Positions 44,266 through 55,005 of a DNA stretch of 64,000 nt are shown piece after piece. The stretch comes from Phaseolus vulgaris. Taxonomy: Eukaryota > Streptophyta > Magnoliopsida > Fabales > Fabaceae. Numbering within the stretch: position 1 is the stretch's first letter; every line of letters begins with the position of its first letter. The DNA lies in assembly GCF_000499845.2 (NCBI RefSeq), contig NC_023750.2:28495652-28559651 (forward strand), given 5' to 3'. The position numbers were made by a program, and so were the translations under genes. Under the pieces are notes generated by a model that ran no database searches, had not been told where the DNA came from, and worked only from the letters and a program-made list of their open reading frames with translations.

Positions 44266-44742
44266 CTAGCTTAAACTTGTGGTCATCTTGGACCTCATGG
44301 ATCTCAAAAAAATTTCACATTTAGCCTCCCAATCTAGGTACACATTAGGATCACTATCCCCATTGAAACTAGGAATTTTGACCGAAGGAAGCTTAGCCTT
44401 TGCGTCTTGGTAGTATCCATCTTCACGGTGATGTCTATCTCCATGAGCATGAGGTCTATATCCATGAAAGTGGGGTTGAGGTCTCCTTCTTCTATGTTCC
44501 TCTTCACGGCCATGATCATTGGACGAGCCTCTAGATGAAGGTCTATGAAAATGACGCTCTCCATGGATAGAATGAGAGGACCTAGCTTGCTTCATTTCAA
44601 TGCTTTGCAATTTTTCCTCCAACCGTCTAATAGCTTCATCTTGGAATGTAATGGTTCGCTTTGCCTCTTTTAATTCACCAAGAACAGAAGCTTTGCTAGG
44701 AGAATGCTGTTTGTAAGACTCACCACTGGAATATGAAGCCAT
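44266..44742 (-). pseudogene. gypsy gag N-terminus (element B)
   Basis: ATG at 44742 (MASYSSGESYKQHSP), a coiled-coil-like KRTITFQDEAIRRLEEKL, a His/Arg-rich stretch, then IPSFNGDSDPNVYLDWEAKC before the frameshift. Counterpart of 7559-8317 in A. Confidence 0.85.
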
Positions 44743-45940
44743 TTATAAAAGAAAACAGCAAACAAAGTTAAGAAAACAAGGTTAGCAAAAAGAAGTTGGA
44801 ACCAAAATGCCGAAAGTGAAGTGTCACTTAAAATCACTCCAAAGAAAGAATACTCCTCTTTACCAATCTGATCTTGAGGCCTTTAGTATCCTCAAATGAA
44901 ATATGTCAAAGCAAGAGCACACAATCTCAAAGCAATTCACCACAAAACCAATGAATAAAGAAAGACAAACAAGAAAAGGTATAAGCAAGAAAGGCTTTAA
45001 CAAAAGGAATACTAGATATATGACAAACTCAAAGATTAATGAACAAAAGACAAGCAAGAAAATAAGGTACTCAATGAAAAAGAAGGCACACAAAAGATAC
45101 CTAAAGAAAAGCACTAAAGTAGATGAAGAAAACAAAAAACAGAACTACTGAAAAAAAAAATTTATGCAAACTGTGCTTGATGTTCACCGATTTATCTGGA
45201 ATGATTTAAAGCGAACTGGATTATGAAATTGTAACCACAGAAAGTTCAAGATCTTAGCTCAACAATGACACTGGAATCACTTAAAAACAGTAAGCCAATT
45301 AATTGTGATAAATTTTCAAAAATCACTGCCAGATTACTGTATTTTTTCGGCAGAATTGCACACTTTTGGTATTTTATTTATCATTTTTTTTGTACTTTGA
45401 ATTTTTAAGTACTTCTTTTTTATACTCTTTTATAACACTTTGAAGAACACAAATCCAGAATTTCAGAATTTTCCAGTAAGTAAATCAATTGCAATAAATC
45501 GAAACAGTGAGCACGTTTTCAGAAAAACAGAGGAATCCTAACAGGAATGAAAAACAGAATTAAAAACTAGCAAAGACATAATGGAAATGATGTATAAGAA
45601 CTTGTATAGATCTAAAATACAAGTATGAACTCAATACTAAAACAGAAAATGCACAAAGGATCAAGACACAAGTTCAGAAAAACTGTATTATACCAAAGCA
45701 AGAAACAAAAAAATACAATAAAAGTACTACAAGAAGTGATGACATTCTTGGAAAAACATGACTATGACAAAACTTGTATGGATTTAAAAAGGAAAAGACA
45801 CAAACACATGATAGGCACAAATTAGAAAACAGCAATAAAACTCAAATTAAGCCTTAAAACAGAAAGATAAACAACAAGAATTATAGAGCTCTTGAATTAA
45901 AAGTGCAAAACAACTCAAAATCAAACAAGAACAAACCTAA
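44743..45940 (-). other. Long leader of gypsy element B
   Basis: About 1.2 kb, similar to the A leader (8318-9540), with a hydrophobic ORF at 44860-45135. No other features. Confidence 0.6.
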
Positions 45941-45953
45941 ACTCTAGATACCA
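45941..45953 (-). promoter_or_regulatory. Primer-binding site of element B
   Basis: The minus strand reads TGGTATCTAGAGT, two bases from the LTR; initiator-Met type with mismatches. Confidence 0.8.
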
Positions 45954-45955
45954 CA

Positions 45956-46934
45956 AGATATGATTCCACTAGCTAGATGTAGATGATTCTTTGACATTTT
46001 ATGGAATCAACTTGAGTTGGAGAATGAATAGGCACTTTTAATAGAATTGGATCAATGTTCTATGTTTCAAGAACTCACCAAAACTTGCACCAAACACCAA
46101 ACTCACATGGAAGATCCATCTCTTGCCAATTGAACCGATTAAATTGAACAAGAAAGCAAATGCACCGTTTAAAAAACTTAAGGAATTAAATGCACCGAAA
46201 AAATTAAGAAGAAATGAAGAAGAAACAACTGAATCCAGCAAAAGAGCATAAGAACCGAACACTAGAATAAATTAAACTCAAAACACCGAATAGAAAGAAC
46301 CTAGACATGTTTTTGAAATCGAATGAACTTGGAAATGAAATGAAAAGATGAAGGAGAGAAGAACTTATGAGGATGGAGAGCTTGGTTAATGGTCACGCCA
46401 CTTGAAGTGTGAAGGCTCCAAGATAAGTGAGCAAATGCCGCCACTTGAGAGAACCAAGGCACTCAAGATAAGACAAGGTAGAGGAGAAGACAAAGTTCTC
46501 ACACAATTCTCTCTCAATTTGAGTAGAGTTTCTCTATAGCCAAATTCCAATCTGAATTATGAAGGGCCTAAGCCCTCCTTTTATAGGAGCAAGGGCCGGT
46601 CATTACATAGCTTATTCCCTAAGCTACCCAAAAAAGCTCCTAAGCTCACGCCCCCCCTACTGAGTTCACTCCCAAGCTTATAGAATTTCCTAAACTAAAG
46701 CCTAAAGATGCTTTGACAAAAGAGGTGTCTAATGTTTCCCTCTAAGCACCTTTTATTACACAAGAAACTATTAAAAGAGAAAATAATCTTCCACTATTTC
46801 CTAATTCCTTAAATTTGCTTCTTGTAAGCCTATGAGGTGGGCTATTGACTCCCTGAGCGTCTACCACTTGGGCCTCTACCTCTTCTTGTCCTTGATTATT
46901 GGCTTCCATTGCTTCTTGATCTTGATCTCCATCA
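45956..46934 (-). repeat. 5' LTR of element B
   Basis: 979 bp matching 40884-41864, ending CTCCATCA before the AGAAG duplication. Confidence 0.92.
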
Positions 46935-46939
46935 AGAAG

Positions 46940-47543
46940 CCATACTCAATGATGTTTGATCTTTAGATTCAGATATTGCAGTTACCTTAGGTTGCCAAGC
47001 TTTATCAAGACATTTGAGAATCTTGATGTTTAGCTTTTCCTTTTCAAAGGTCTTGTCAAGGCTCATGAGATGATTGATGATGTGCGTGAATCTTTTCTGG
47101 ACTTCAGCAATTGTCTCACCCTTGAGCATTCTGAACATTTCATACTCTTGGATTAGAATATGCTTTCTAGCTCTCTTCACCTCATTGGTACCTTCATGGG
47201 TTACCTCCAAGGTGTCCCACATTTCCTTTGCTAATTTGCATTGAGAGACCATGAAAACCTCATATGAATTTAAGGCAGAGGTTATTATGTTTTTAGCAAT
47301 GCAATCAAATTTGGCCTTCTTTCTTTCAGAATCAATCCATTGAGACCAAGGCTTTTCAATGGAAGATCCATCTTTTTCAAATTTTGAGACAAAAGGACCA
47401 TTTTCAATTGCATCCCAAATACCTTTGTCAAGTGATTCCACAAAGATTTTAATTCTGACTTTCCAAAATTCGTATTTCAAACCACAAAACAGAGGTGGTC
47501 TATTGATTGAAGCACCTTCCCCAAAAGGTAGTCTATCAGCCAT
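46940..47543 (-). pseudogene. Sirevirus-like gag, N-terminal half (element C)
   Basis: ATG at 47543 (MADRLPFGEGASINRPPLFCG). A copia gag domain follows: YEFWKVRIKIFVESLDKGIW, LNSYEVFMVSQCKLAKEMWDTL, EYEMFRMLKGETIAEVQKRF. The frame is open to the B insertion at 46939 and resumes at 40878. Confidence 0.85.
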
Positions 47544-47603
47544 TAAAAACAGTTTTAGGATCACACTTGAATAAATTTTAAGAACCAAGCTCTTGATGCC
47601 AAT

Positions 47604-48731
47604 TGTTAGAATGTATGACTTTAAACTAGAGGGGGGGTGAATGGTTTAAAGAGGGTTTTCACAAACTTTTAAGTCAAGAATGAAATTACTTCGAGAAACA
47701 CTTGAATCAGAATTCAGTTTGCCAAAACACAAAGCAAATAAGCACAGCACCAGAAAAACAATCGGTTGTTTCGCAGAAACAATCGGTTGTTTATACCAGT
47801 TCACAAATATAAAAACTGAATTTAAAGAGATTAAGGATAGAGAGAATGCACACAGAGGTTTATACTGGTTCACTCTAAACCCAGAGCTACATCCAGTCTT
47901 TCCAGAAACCACTGGGGAATCCACTAAGCAATCAACCCTAAATTACTTACAACACAACCAAAGAAGTGACCTTGATCCCCTCAAGACACACACTTCCTTT
48001 GGTCCAGCACAACACCACTAAGATTGTTGATCTTGATCCCCTCAAGAACACACAACACTTCTCAGCAATACACACAAAGTTTCTTTCAAAGTACAAAGGA
48101 TTACACTTGTTACAGAAAAGATCTGAAATCAATACAATATGAAAATCCTATCTCACACTCTTTGATCAATGCAATCTCTAAGCAATTCTCAACTTTTCTC
48201 TTAAGCAAAAAACTCAGTGAAAAACTCAAATCTATTTTTCTATATTAAAACAAAGTTGTTTGTTGCATAATCTTAACAAACTATTAATAGCATTTAAAGA
48301 TTGGTCAAAGCATTAAAAACTGGAGCGTAAACAATTAGAAAATCATTTATTGCTCAGTCAAAGCACAAAATAGTTTTCTGTTATGGTCCCAAAACAAACA
48401 ATCGGTTGTTTCCACAAATCAATCGGTTGTTTTGGTTTGACAGCAAGTCAACCATTAAAAACAGTTTTCAACCTTTCTAAAAACTCCTAAGTATAAAACA
48501 ATTGGTTGTTTCGACAAAACAACATGTTGTTTTTCACTTAGTTTGAAAAACACTTTTCAATTAAAAGGTTTGAGAATGCTTATGCTTTGGATTCAATCAA
48601 GAGTGGATATATACAATTAATCTACCCCAGATCCTATCTAAAGACAGCTCAGCAACAACAAGCACATCCAGCCTTTCATCAACCTTCAAAGGGTTTGGAT
48701 TCTTCAAAGCTTGAACACACTTGGTTCAACA
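47604..48731 (-). repeat. 5' LTR of copia element C
   Basis: 1128 bp. Plus-strand ends TGTTAGAATG and GTTCAACA; the minus-strand ATTGGCATCAAGAGC primer site is adjacent. Motif pairs at 47756/47777, 48400/48421 and 48496/48517. Confidence 0.88.
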
Positions 48732-48910
48732 CTATTCGGTTCATGTGTCTTTAGTTGTGTTTTCAATCGGTTCATCTTCTTGAAATGGGTTTCTATTCGG
48801 TTTGTGATGTTCTTCATTGTCTTTGTTTGTGTTCTTGAATTGCTTGAGAATCTTGATCCTAATTCTTAAAAATGTCAACTAATGAATCATCTCCTAATTA
48901 ACTCACATCA
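48732..48910 (+). mobile_element. Solo gypsy LTR N, second part
   Basis: 3' end of LTR N, ending CTCACATCA before the CCTGA duplication. Confidence 0.75.
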
Positions 48911-48915
48911 CCTGA

Positions 48916-49345
48916 TGCTAGTACATGAGTTGGTACCCTGGCGGTTATTCTGTTAAGATTTGATGCACTCCAATGAAGGAAGGATTCTGTTCAGCACCGA
49001 CGCTAAGAGAATGTGCCCTAGAACAGAATATCTTCCTATTGCATAGGATTTTAGTTGAGAAGAGACTCTCATGATAGAAAGTTGTTACAAGAGGTAGGCT
49101 ATAAAAGGGACTTGAGATCCAAGGTAAAGGTAGGTTATTTCTAAGACTGAAACTAGTTACTTTTGGTTTCTATAAGTCCTGTACTGACTTGATCGTCGGA
49201 GTGCAATCAACATGTAGGGCCCCCTCTGTCTCAACGACACCATGTTCCAACATTCCAAAGGAAAGAACATATTCCACTAGAGATAGACGGAGCTAGATCT
49301 TGGAATTGAAGTCAACGGCGACCAAGTCAACCAACGAGAATAGTC
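48916..49345 (+). mobile_element. Old Tat-like LTR O, second part
   Basis: TATA box near 49121, R-U5-like segment near 49188, and a TCAACC-containing end near 49330. No ORF. Confidence 0.45.
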
Positions 49346-49758
49346 GTCTAACAAGGTCAACCCCTTGATTTGAGCAACCCACATCCCTCACCTCATTAGC
49401 CACGGAATGTTAATTATAGTAACTAATTGACTTACCTTAAATTTTATTTTGATGTTAATTATAAGAATAGAGTCGGTCTTTGATGAAAGAGTTGTACGAG
49501 ATTTGTTAGAAATTACACTCACTAATATATAGAGATCCACATAAATTAAATTAATATTAAAAATATGTTTTATTAGTGTTATCTAAGTCAACATTAAATT
49601 AAATAAATTTTATAATAAAATATATCAATATCACACTAAATTATTTGAATTAAAAATCAATTTAAAGATTAATAACAAATTACCATCAACTTAGCTAACA
49701 CTTCAGAGAAATGGCCTTCAAAACCTGTGGTAGTGAATTTACGCTCGTTTTGAGAATC
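49346..49758. other. AT-rich host DNA left of element E
   Basis: No ORF. It is contiguous with 57878-58133 once element E is removed, so it may be intron or upstream DNA of the GST gene. Confidence 0.4.
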
Positions 49759-49763
49759 TATCA

Positions 49764-50066
49764 TGTTGAATAAACTTTAAATGTTAGTTTGTGGGTTTTA
49801 AAATTAGAAGTTACTAGGATATTATAGAATGAGGGTTTGGATAGGTGAAAGGTCAAAAGTTGTAAGTGGGATTTTAATTATGGTGTTAGTGGGATTTTAA
49901 GGTCATAATGTAGATCTTTCTAGAAGAGCTTCCTAAAGCCTATAAAAAGGATGCTCTCTCATTTGTAAGAAGCACCACAGAAAGAAATACAATAGAGAGA
50001 ATTACAAAGAACAGTGTTTCTTTTAGAGAGAATTTAAAGAGTGAGTGAGTGTCTGTTTTTTTTTCA
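49764..50066 (+). repeat. 5' LTR of element E
   Basis: 303 bp, TGTTGAATAAAC to TTTTTTCA, TATA box CTATAAAAAGG at about 49940. Confidence 0.95.
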
Positions 50067-50069
50067 ATT

Positions 50070-50081
50070 TGGTATCAGAGC
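50070..50081 (+). promoter_or_regulatory. Primer-binding site of element E
   Basis: Exact TGGTATCAGAGC, complementary to the 3' end of plant initiator tRNA-Met. The gag ATG follows three bases later (50084). Confidence 0.92.
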
Positions 50082-50083
50082 CA

Positions 50084-51577
50084 ATGGCGAATGTGACGGG
50101 TCAAATACCGCTACCACGGTTAACGAAGGCGACCAGATATGACAACTGGAGCATTCAAATGAAAGCTCTTCTCGGTTCTCAGGATTCATGGGAGGTGGTC
50201 GAAGAAGGTTTTGAAGAACCAACAAATACCACGAGTTATACGGCAGCTCAAACCAAGGCATTGAAAGAGATGCGATCGAAAGATAAGGCAGCTTTGTACA
50301 TGTTGTATAGAGCTGTTGATGAGGCAATTTTTGAGAAGATTGCTGGTGCGTCCACTTCAAAGGAAGCATGGGACATATTGGAGAAGGTGTTCAAAGGAGC
50401 TGACCAAGTTAAGCAAGTGCGTCTACAAACTCTGCGTGGCGAGTTGGAGAATATGAAGATGATGGGGTCAGAAAGTGTATCTGACTACATCACGCGTGTA
50501 CAGGCTCTGGTGAATCAACTCAACCGAAACGGTGAAACGTTGACCGATGCACGAGTTGTGGAGAAGATTTTGAGAACATTAACAGACAATTTTGAGAGTA
50601 TTGTGTGCGCGATAGAGGAGTCAAAGGACCTTGCGAAACTCACAGTCGACGAGCTTGCCGGTTCTCTCGAGGCACACGAGCAACGGAAGAAGAAGAAAAA
50701 GGAAGAAACACTCGAGCAAGCACTTCAAACCAAGGCGTCAATCAAAGACGAAAAGGTACTCTATCATCAAAATTCTCAATATAGAGGGCGTGGTCGTGGA
50801 AGTCGTGGAAACGGTCGTGGTGGAAAAGGCAGCAACCATGAAGGGTACTATAAGGAGAAGGAACAGTCGAGCCAACCAAATTGGCGTGGAAGAGGACGTG
50901 GTAGAGGAAGAGGCGGCCGATCGAATTATTCCAACATCAAGTGCTACAAATGTCACAAATATGGTCATTATGCGAAGGATTGTAACTCTGACAAATGTTA
51001 CAATTGTGGTAAAGTGGGGCATTTTGCAAAAGATTGTCGTGCTGATATAAAGATAGAAGAAACAACCAACCTAGCCTTGGAAGTCGAAACGAATGAAGGT
51101 GTTCTCTTGATGGCTCAAGATGAAGTCAACATTAACAATGATACTTTGTGGTACCTCGACTCAGGAGCAAGCAACCATATGTGCGGTCACGAGTACCTAT
51201 TCAAAGATATGCAAAAGATTGAGGATGGTCATGTTTCATTTGGAGATGCATCAAAGGTGGAGGTCAAAGGGCAAGGTACGGTTTGCTACTTACAAAAGGA
51301 TGGCTTAATTGGGTCACTCCAAGATGTTTATTACGTACCAGACCTCAAGACCAATATTTTGAGTATGGGACAACTCACGGAGAAAGGTTACTCGATATTT
51401 TTGAAAGATCGGCTACTACACTTGAAGGACAAGAAAGGGCGTTTGGTTGCTCGAATCGAGATGGCAAGAAATCGGATGTACAAGATGAATTTGAGAAGCA
51501 TACGAGAAAAATGTTTGCAAGTCAACATAGAAGATAAGGCATCATTGTGGCATCTCCGTTTTGGTCACCTACATTGA
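50084..51577 (+). CDS. copia gag, protease and pre-integrase N-terminus (element E)
   Basis: Start chosen at 50084 (MANVTGQIPLPRLTKATRYD), three bases after the primer site; the in-frame ORF upstream overlaps the LTR. Gag (UBN2-type) spans residues about 10-200; an RGRG-rich basic segment at about 240-285; two CCHC knuckles at 287-300 (CYKCHKYGHYAKDC) and 305-318 (CYNCGKVGHFAKDC). Protease DSGAS is at about 359-363, then VYYVPDLKTNILSMGQL. It ends at the WHLRFGH motif, where gypsy F interrupts the frame. Continues at 55006. Confidence 0.95.
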   Translation: MANVTGQIPLPRLTKATRYDNWSIQMKALLGSQDSWEVVEEGFEEPTNTTSYTAAQTKALKEMRSKDKAALYMLYRAVDEAIFEKIAGASTSKEAWDILEKVFKGADQVKQVRLQTLRGELENMKMMGSESVSDYITRVQALVNQLNRNGETLTDARVVEKILRTLTDNFESIVCAIEESKDLAKLTVDELAGSLEAHEQRKKKKKEETLEQALQTKASIKDEKVLYHQNSQYRGRGRGSRGNGRGGKGSNHEGYYKEKEQSSQPNWRGRGRGRGRGGRSNYSNIKCYKCHKYGHYAKDCNSDKCYNCGKVGHFAKDCRADIKIEETTNLALEVETNEGVLLMAQDEVNINNDTLWYLDSGASNHMCGHEYLFKDMQKIEDGHVSFGDASKVEVKGQGTVCYLQKDGLIGSLQDVYYVPDLKTNILSMGQLTEKGYSIFLKDRLLHLKDKKGRLVARIEMARNRMYKMNLRSIREKCLQVNIEDKASLWHLRFGHLH

Positions 51578-52539
51578 TGTGATTCCACTAGCTTAGAAGA
51601 GAAAGGTTCTTGACCTTCTTAGGAATCACCTTGAGTTGGACATTATAGAGGCACTTTTCTTAGAGTTGGATCATTGTTCTAAGACAAGAACTCACCAAAA
51701 ACTAGTACCAAATCCCAAACTCATTTGGATGAACCAATTTTAGTCAAATTGAACCGAACAAAAGAGTAAGAAAAGCAAAGGAACAAGATGAATGGACTGA
51801 AATATAAAACTGCCGAACCAAAACTCATAAAAAAACAGCAAGAACACCAAACTAAAACTCAAGAACACAAGCTAACAAAAACAATAGAAAGAGAAGAAAG
51901 GAAGGAGAAGAGAGTGCTCATGAAGATGGAAGAATGTTGGATGATCTCGCCACTAGAAGTGTGGAATGCTCCTAGATGAGAGTGATGCCGCCACTTGAGG
52001 ACTCCAATGATCCATCAAGATAAGACTAGAGAAGAAGGCTCAAAGCTCTCCAAAGTTCACTCAAAATTTGAGTAGAGTTTTCTTAGATTAATTCCAATCT
52101 GAATTTTACAAAGAGAGCACCTCTATATATAGCCTAAGGTGCTGAAAATGCAAGCTAAAACAATTCAAATTTCCCTCCCAAAGCTAGCTAAAACCGGCGC
52201 CTATTTCAAGCCATGAGGAAGGTGTGACTCCTTCCTTCACTTTGGCACCTCCTATTCTACTTCTACACCTATCTACTAACACACCCCCCTAAAGCTCCTA
52301 ACTAAAGCCTAAAAGATGCTATAACAAAAGAGGTTTCTAAAGTTTCCCTCTAAGCACCTTCAACTAAAGAAACTACAAAAAGAGAAAATAAATGTCCTCT
52401 AGCTCCCAAAGCTTTGAACATGCTTCTTGTAATCCTTTGAGGTGGACTTTGACCTCCATGGGCGTCCTCCATTTGTGCCTCCACCTCTTATTGAGCTTGA
52501 TAAGTGGCCTCCATGTTCTCTTGAGCTTGATCTCCATCA
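51575..52539 (-). repeat. 3' LTR of element F
   Basis: 965 bp. The minus-strand start TGATGGAGATCAAG follows CTCGGGGAGTA; TATA-like CTATATATAG at about 52123-52132. Confidence 0.93.
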
Positions 52540-54043
52540 TACTCCCCGAGTTGGAGAGAATTCGACCACAAATTCTGGAGACCTACAGAAAAAGGAGTTA
52601 GATCGCTGACATTAAAAGTATGACTACCTAAGAATGTATCAGGCATATCTAACTCATAAGCATTGTCATTAATCCTCTTGAGGACCTGGAAAGGTCCATC
52701 CCCTCGAGGCATTAGTTTGGACTTCCTTTGAGTAGGAAAACGATCCTTCCTCAAGTGAAGCCAAACCCAATCGCCCTCATCAAACAACAATGCTTTTCTC
52801 CTTTTATTGGCAAGTTCAGCATACTTGCCAACCTTCTTCTCAATTCTCTTCTTGATGTCTTTATGCAAAGTTTTCACAAAAGAAGCCTTTTCATCCCCAT
52901 CTTTGCACAAGACATCTTCAAGAAGGGGAATAGGAAGAAGATCAAGAGGTGTTAGGGGATTAAACCCATAGACCACCTCAAAAGGAGAATGGGAGGTGGT
53001 AGAATTTACTACTCGGTTATATGCAAACTCAACATGAGGTAGTAAATTCTCCCACACTCTAGGATTCCCCGAAATAAAGCATCTCAATAGTTGTCCCAAA
53101 GTTCTATTCACCACCTCGGTTTGACCATCAGTTTGTGGGTGGCAAGTGGTAGAAAATAAAAGCTTAGTTCCAAGCTTGCCCCACAAGGTCTTCCAAAAGT
53201 GACTCAAGAACTTAGGATCTCTATCGGACACTATACACCTAGGAATCCCATGCAAGCGAACCACTTCTTGGAAGAAGAGGTTTGCAATGTGGCATGCATC
53301 ATCCACTTTGTGGCAAGGAATAAAGTGAGCCATCTTTGAAAAACGATCCACTACCACAAAAATGGAGTCCTTTCCCTTTGATGTCTTGGGTAAGCCTAAG
53401 ATGAAATCCATAGATATATCTACCCAAGGCATTGAAGGGATAGGAAGAGGAGTATAAAGACCATGGGGATGCATTTTAGACTTAGCTTTGCGGCAAGCTA
53501 TGCATTTATCACACAAACTATGAACATGTTTATGCATATGAGGCCAAAAGAAATGTTCATGCAACACATCCAAAGTTTTAGCAACCCCAAAATGTCCCAT
53601 TAAACCCCCCTCATGAGCTTCTCTAACAAGAGATAATCTAATAGAGCATTGGGGAACACAAAGACGTTTTCCTTTAAAAAGAAAGCCATCTTGAATAAAA
53701 AAATCTTTGTGTCCTCCTTTAAGACACTCTTGATAGATGGGAGAAAAATCAAGGTCATCATGATAAAGTTCCTTAATGTGATCAAAACCAAGATCTTGAG
53801 AGGTTAAAAGATTTAGCAAGGTGTATCTTCTAGAAAGAGCATCCGCCACAATATTTATTTTGCCTTGCTTGTGTTTGATCACATAAGGAAATTGCTCAAT
53901 AAATTCCACCCACTTAGCATGCCTCTTGTTAAGTTTGTTTTGGCTTTTCAAATATTTAAGAGATTCATGATCACTATGTATCACAAATTCTTTGGGAAAA
54001 AGATAGTGTTGCCAAGTAAACAAAGCCCTAACAAGTGCATACA
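52488..54043 (-). CDS. gypsy RNase H C-terminus, integrase and tail (element F)
   Basis: About 518 open codons. RNase H end: [20 protein letters not shown] and [10 protein letters not shown]. Integrase: zinc-binding [11 protein letters not shown], then core residues in [20 protein letters not shown] and [20 protein letters not shown], so D, D and E are all kept. The C-terminal part runs [20 protein letters not shown] to [15 protein letters not shown]. The frame continues into the LTR. There is no native start, because the deletion fused the LTR to RNase H codons. Best-preserved gypsy integrase in the window. Confidence 0.92.
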
Positions 54044-55000
54044 ATTCCACTAGCTTAGAAGAGAAAGGTTCTTGACCTTCTTAGGAATCACCTTGAGTTG
54101 GACATTATAGAGGCACTTTTCTTAGAGTTGGATCATTGTTCTAAGACAAGAACTCACCAAAAACTAGTACCAAATCCCAAACTCATTTGGATGAACCAAT
54201 TTTAGTCAAATTGAACCGAACAAAAGAGTAAGAAAAGCAAAGGAACAAGATGAATGGACTGAAATATAAAACTGTCGAACCAAAACTCATAAAAAAACAG
54301 CAAGAACACCAAACTAAAACTCAAGAACACAAGCTAACAAAAACAATAGAAAGAGAAGAAAGGAAGGAGAAGAGAGTGCTCATGAAGATGGAAGAATGTT
54401 GGATGATCTCGCCACTAGAAGTGTGGAATGCTCCTAGATGAGAGTGATGCCGCCACTTGAGGACTCCAATGATCCATCAAGATAAGACTAGAGAAGAAGG
54501 CTCAAAGCTCTCCAAAGTTCACTCAAAATTTGAGTAGAGTTTTCTTAGATTAATTCCAATCTGAATTTTACAAAGAGAGCACCTCTATATATAGCCTAAG
54601 GTGCTGAAAATGCAAGCTAAAACAATTCAAATTTCCCTCCCAAAGCTAGCTAAAACCGGCGCCTATTTCAAGCCATGAGGAAGGTGTGACTCCTTCCTTC
54701 ACTTTGGCACCTCCTATTCTACTTCTACACCTATCTACTAACACACCCCCTAAAGCTCCTAACTAAAGCCTAAAAGATGCTATAACAAAAGAGGTTTCTA
54801 AAGTTTCCCTCTAAGCACCTTCAACTAAAGAAACTACAAAAAGAGAAAATAAATGTCCTCTAGCTCCCAAAGCTTTGAACATGCTTCTTGTAATCCTTTG
54901 AGGTGGACTTTGACCTCCATGGGCGTCCTCCATTTGTGCCTCCACCTCTTATTGAGCTTGATGAGTGGCCTCCATGTTCTCTTGAGCTTGATCTCCATCA
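54044..55000 (-). repeat. 5' LTR of element F (8 bp short)
   Basis: 957 bp, nearly identical to 51575-52539. The internal edge lacks the terminal bases matching TGATGTGA at 51575. Confidence 0.93.
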
Positions 55001-55005
55001 TACAT

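Larger units (their letters stand above)
40884..46934 (-). mobile_element. Ty3/gypsy LTR retrotransposon B (gag-protease-RT retained)
   Basis: Bounded by the perfect duplication AGAAG (40879-40883 and 46935-46939). 3' LTR 40884-41864, 5' LTR 45956-46934, about 97% alike by eye. It keeps gag, protease and RT; RNase H and most of integrase are deleted (junction about 42140-42175). Confidence 0.93.
39241..48731 (-). mobile_element. Sirevirus-like copia element C (5' LTR and gag only), split by gypsy B
   Basis: Minus strand: 5' LTR 47604-48731, primer-binding site, gag 47543-46940 and 40878-39752. Pol and 3' LTR are missing. Same family as element I by LTR, gag start and motif pairs. It sits inside solo LTR N. 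Confidence 0.8.
51575..55000 (-). mobile_element. Ty3/gypsy element F (internally deleted, recent)
   Basis: Bounded by the perfect duplication TACAT (51570-51574 and 55001-55005) inside E pol. LTRs 51575-52539 and 54044-55000 differ at only a handful of sites. The internal region is 1.5 kb: RNase H end, integrase and polyprotein tail. The primer-binding site, leader, gag, protease, RT and the last ~8 bp of the 5' LTR are gone. Confidence 0.94.
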
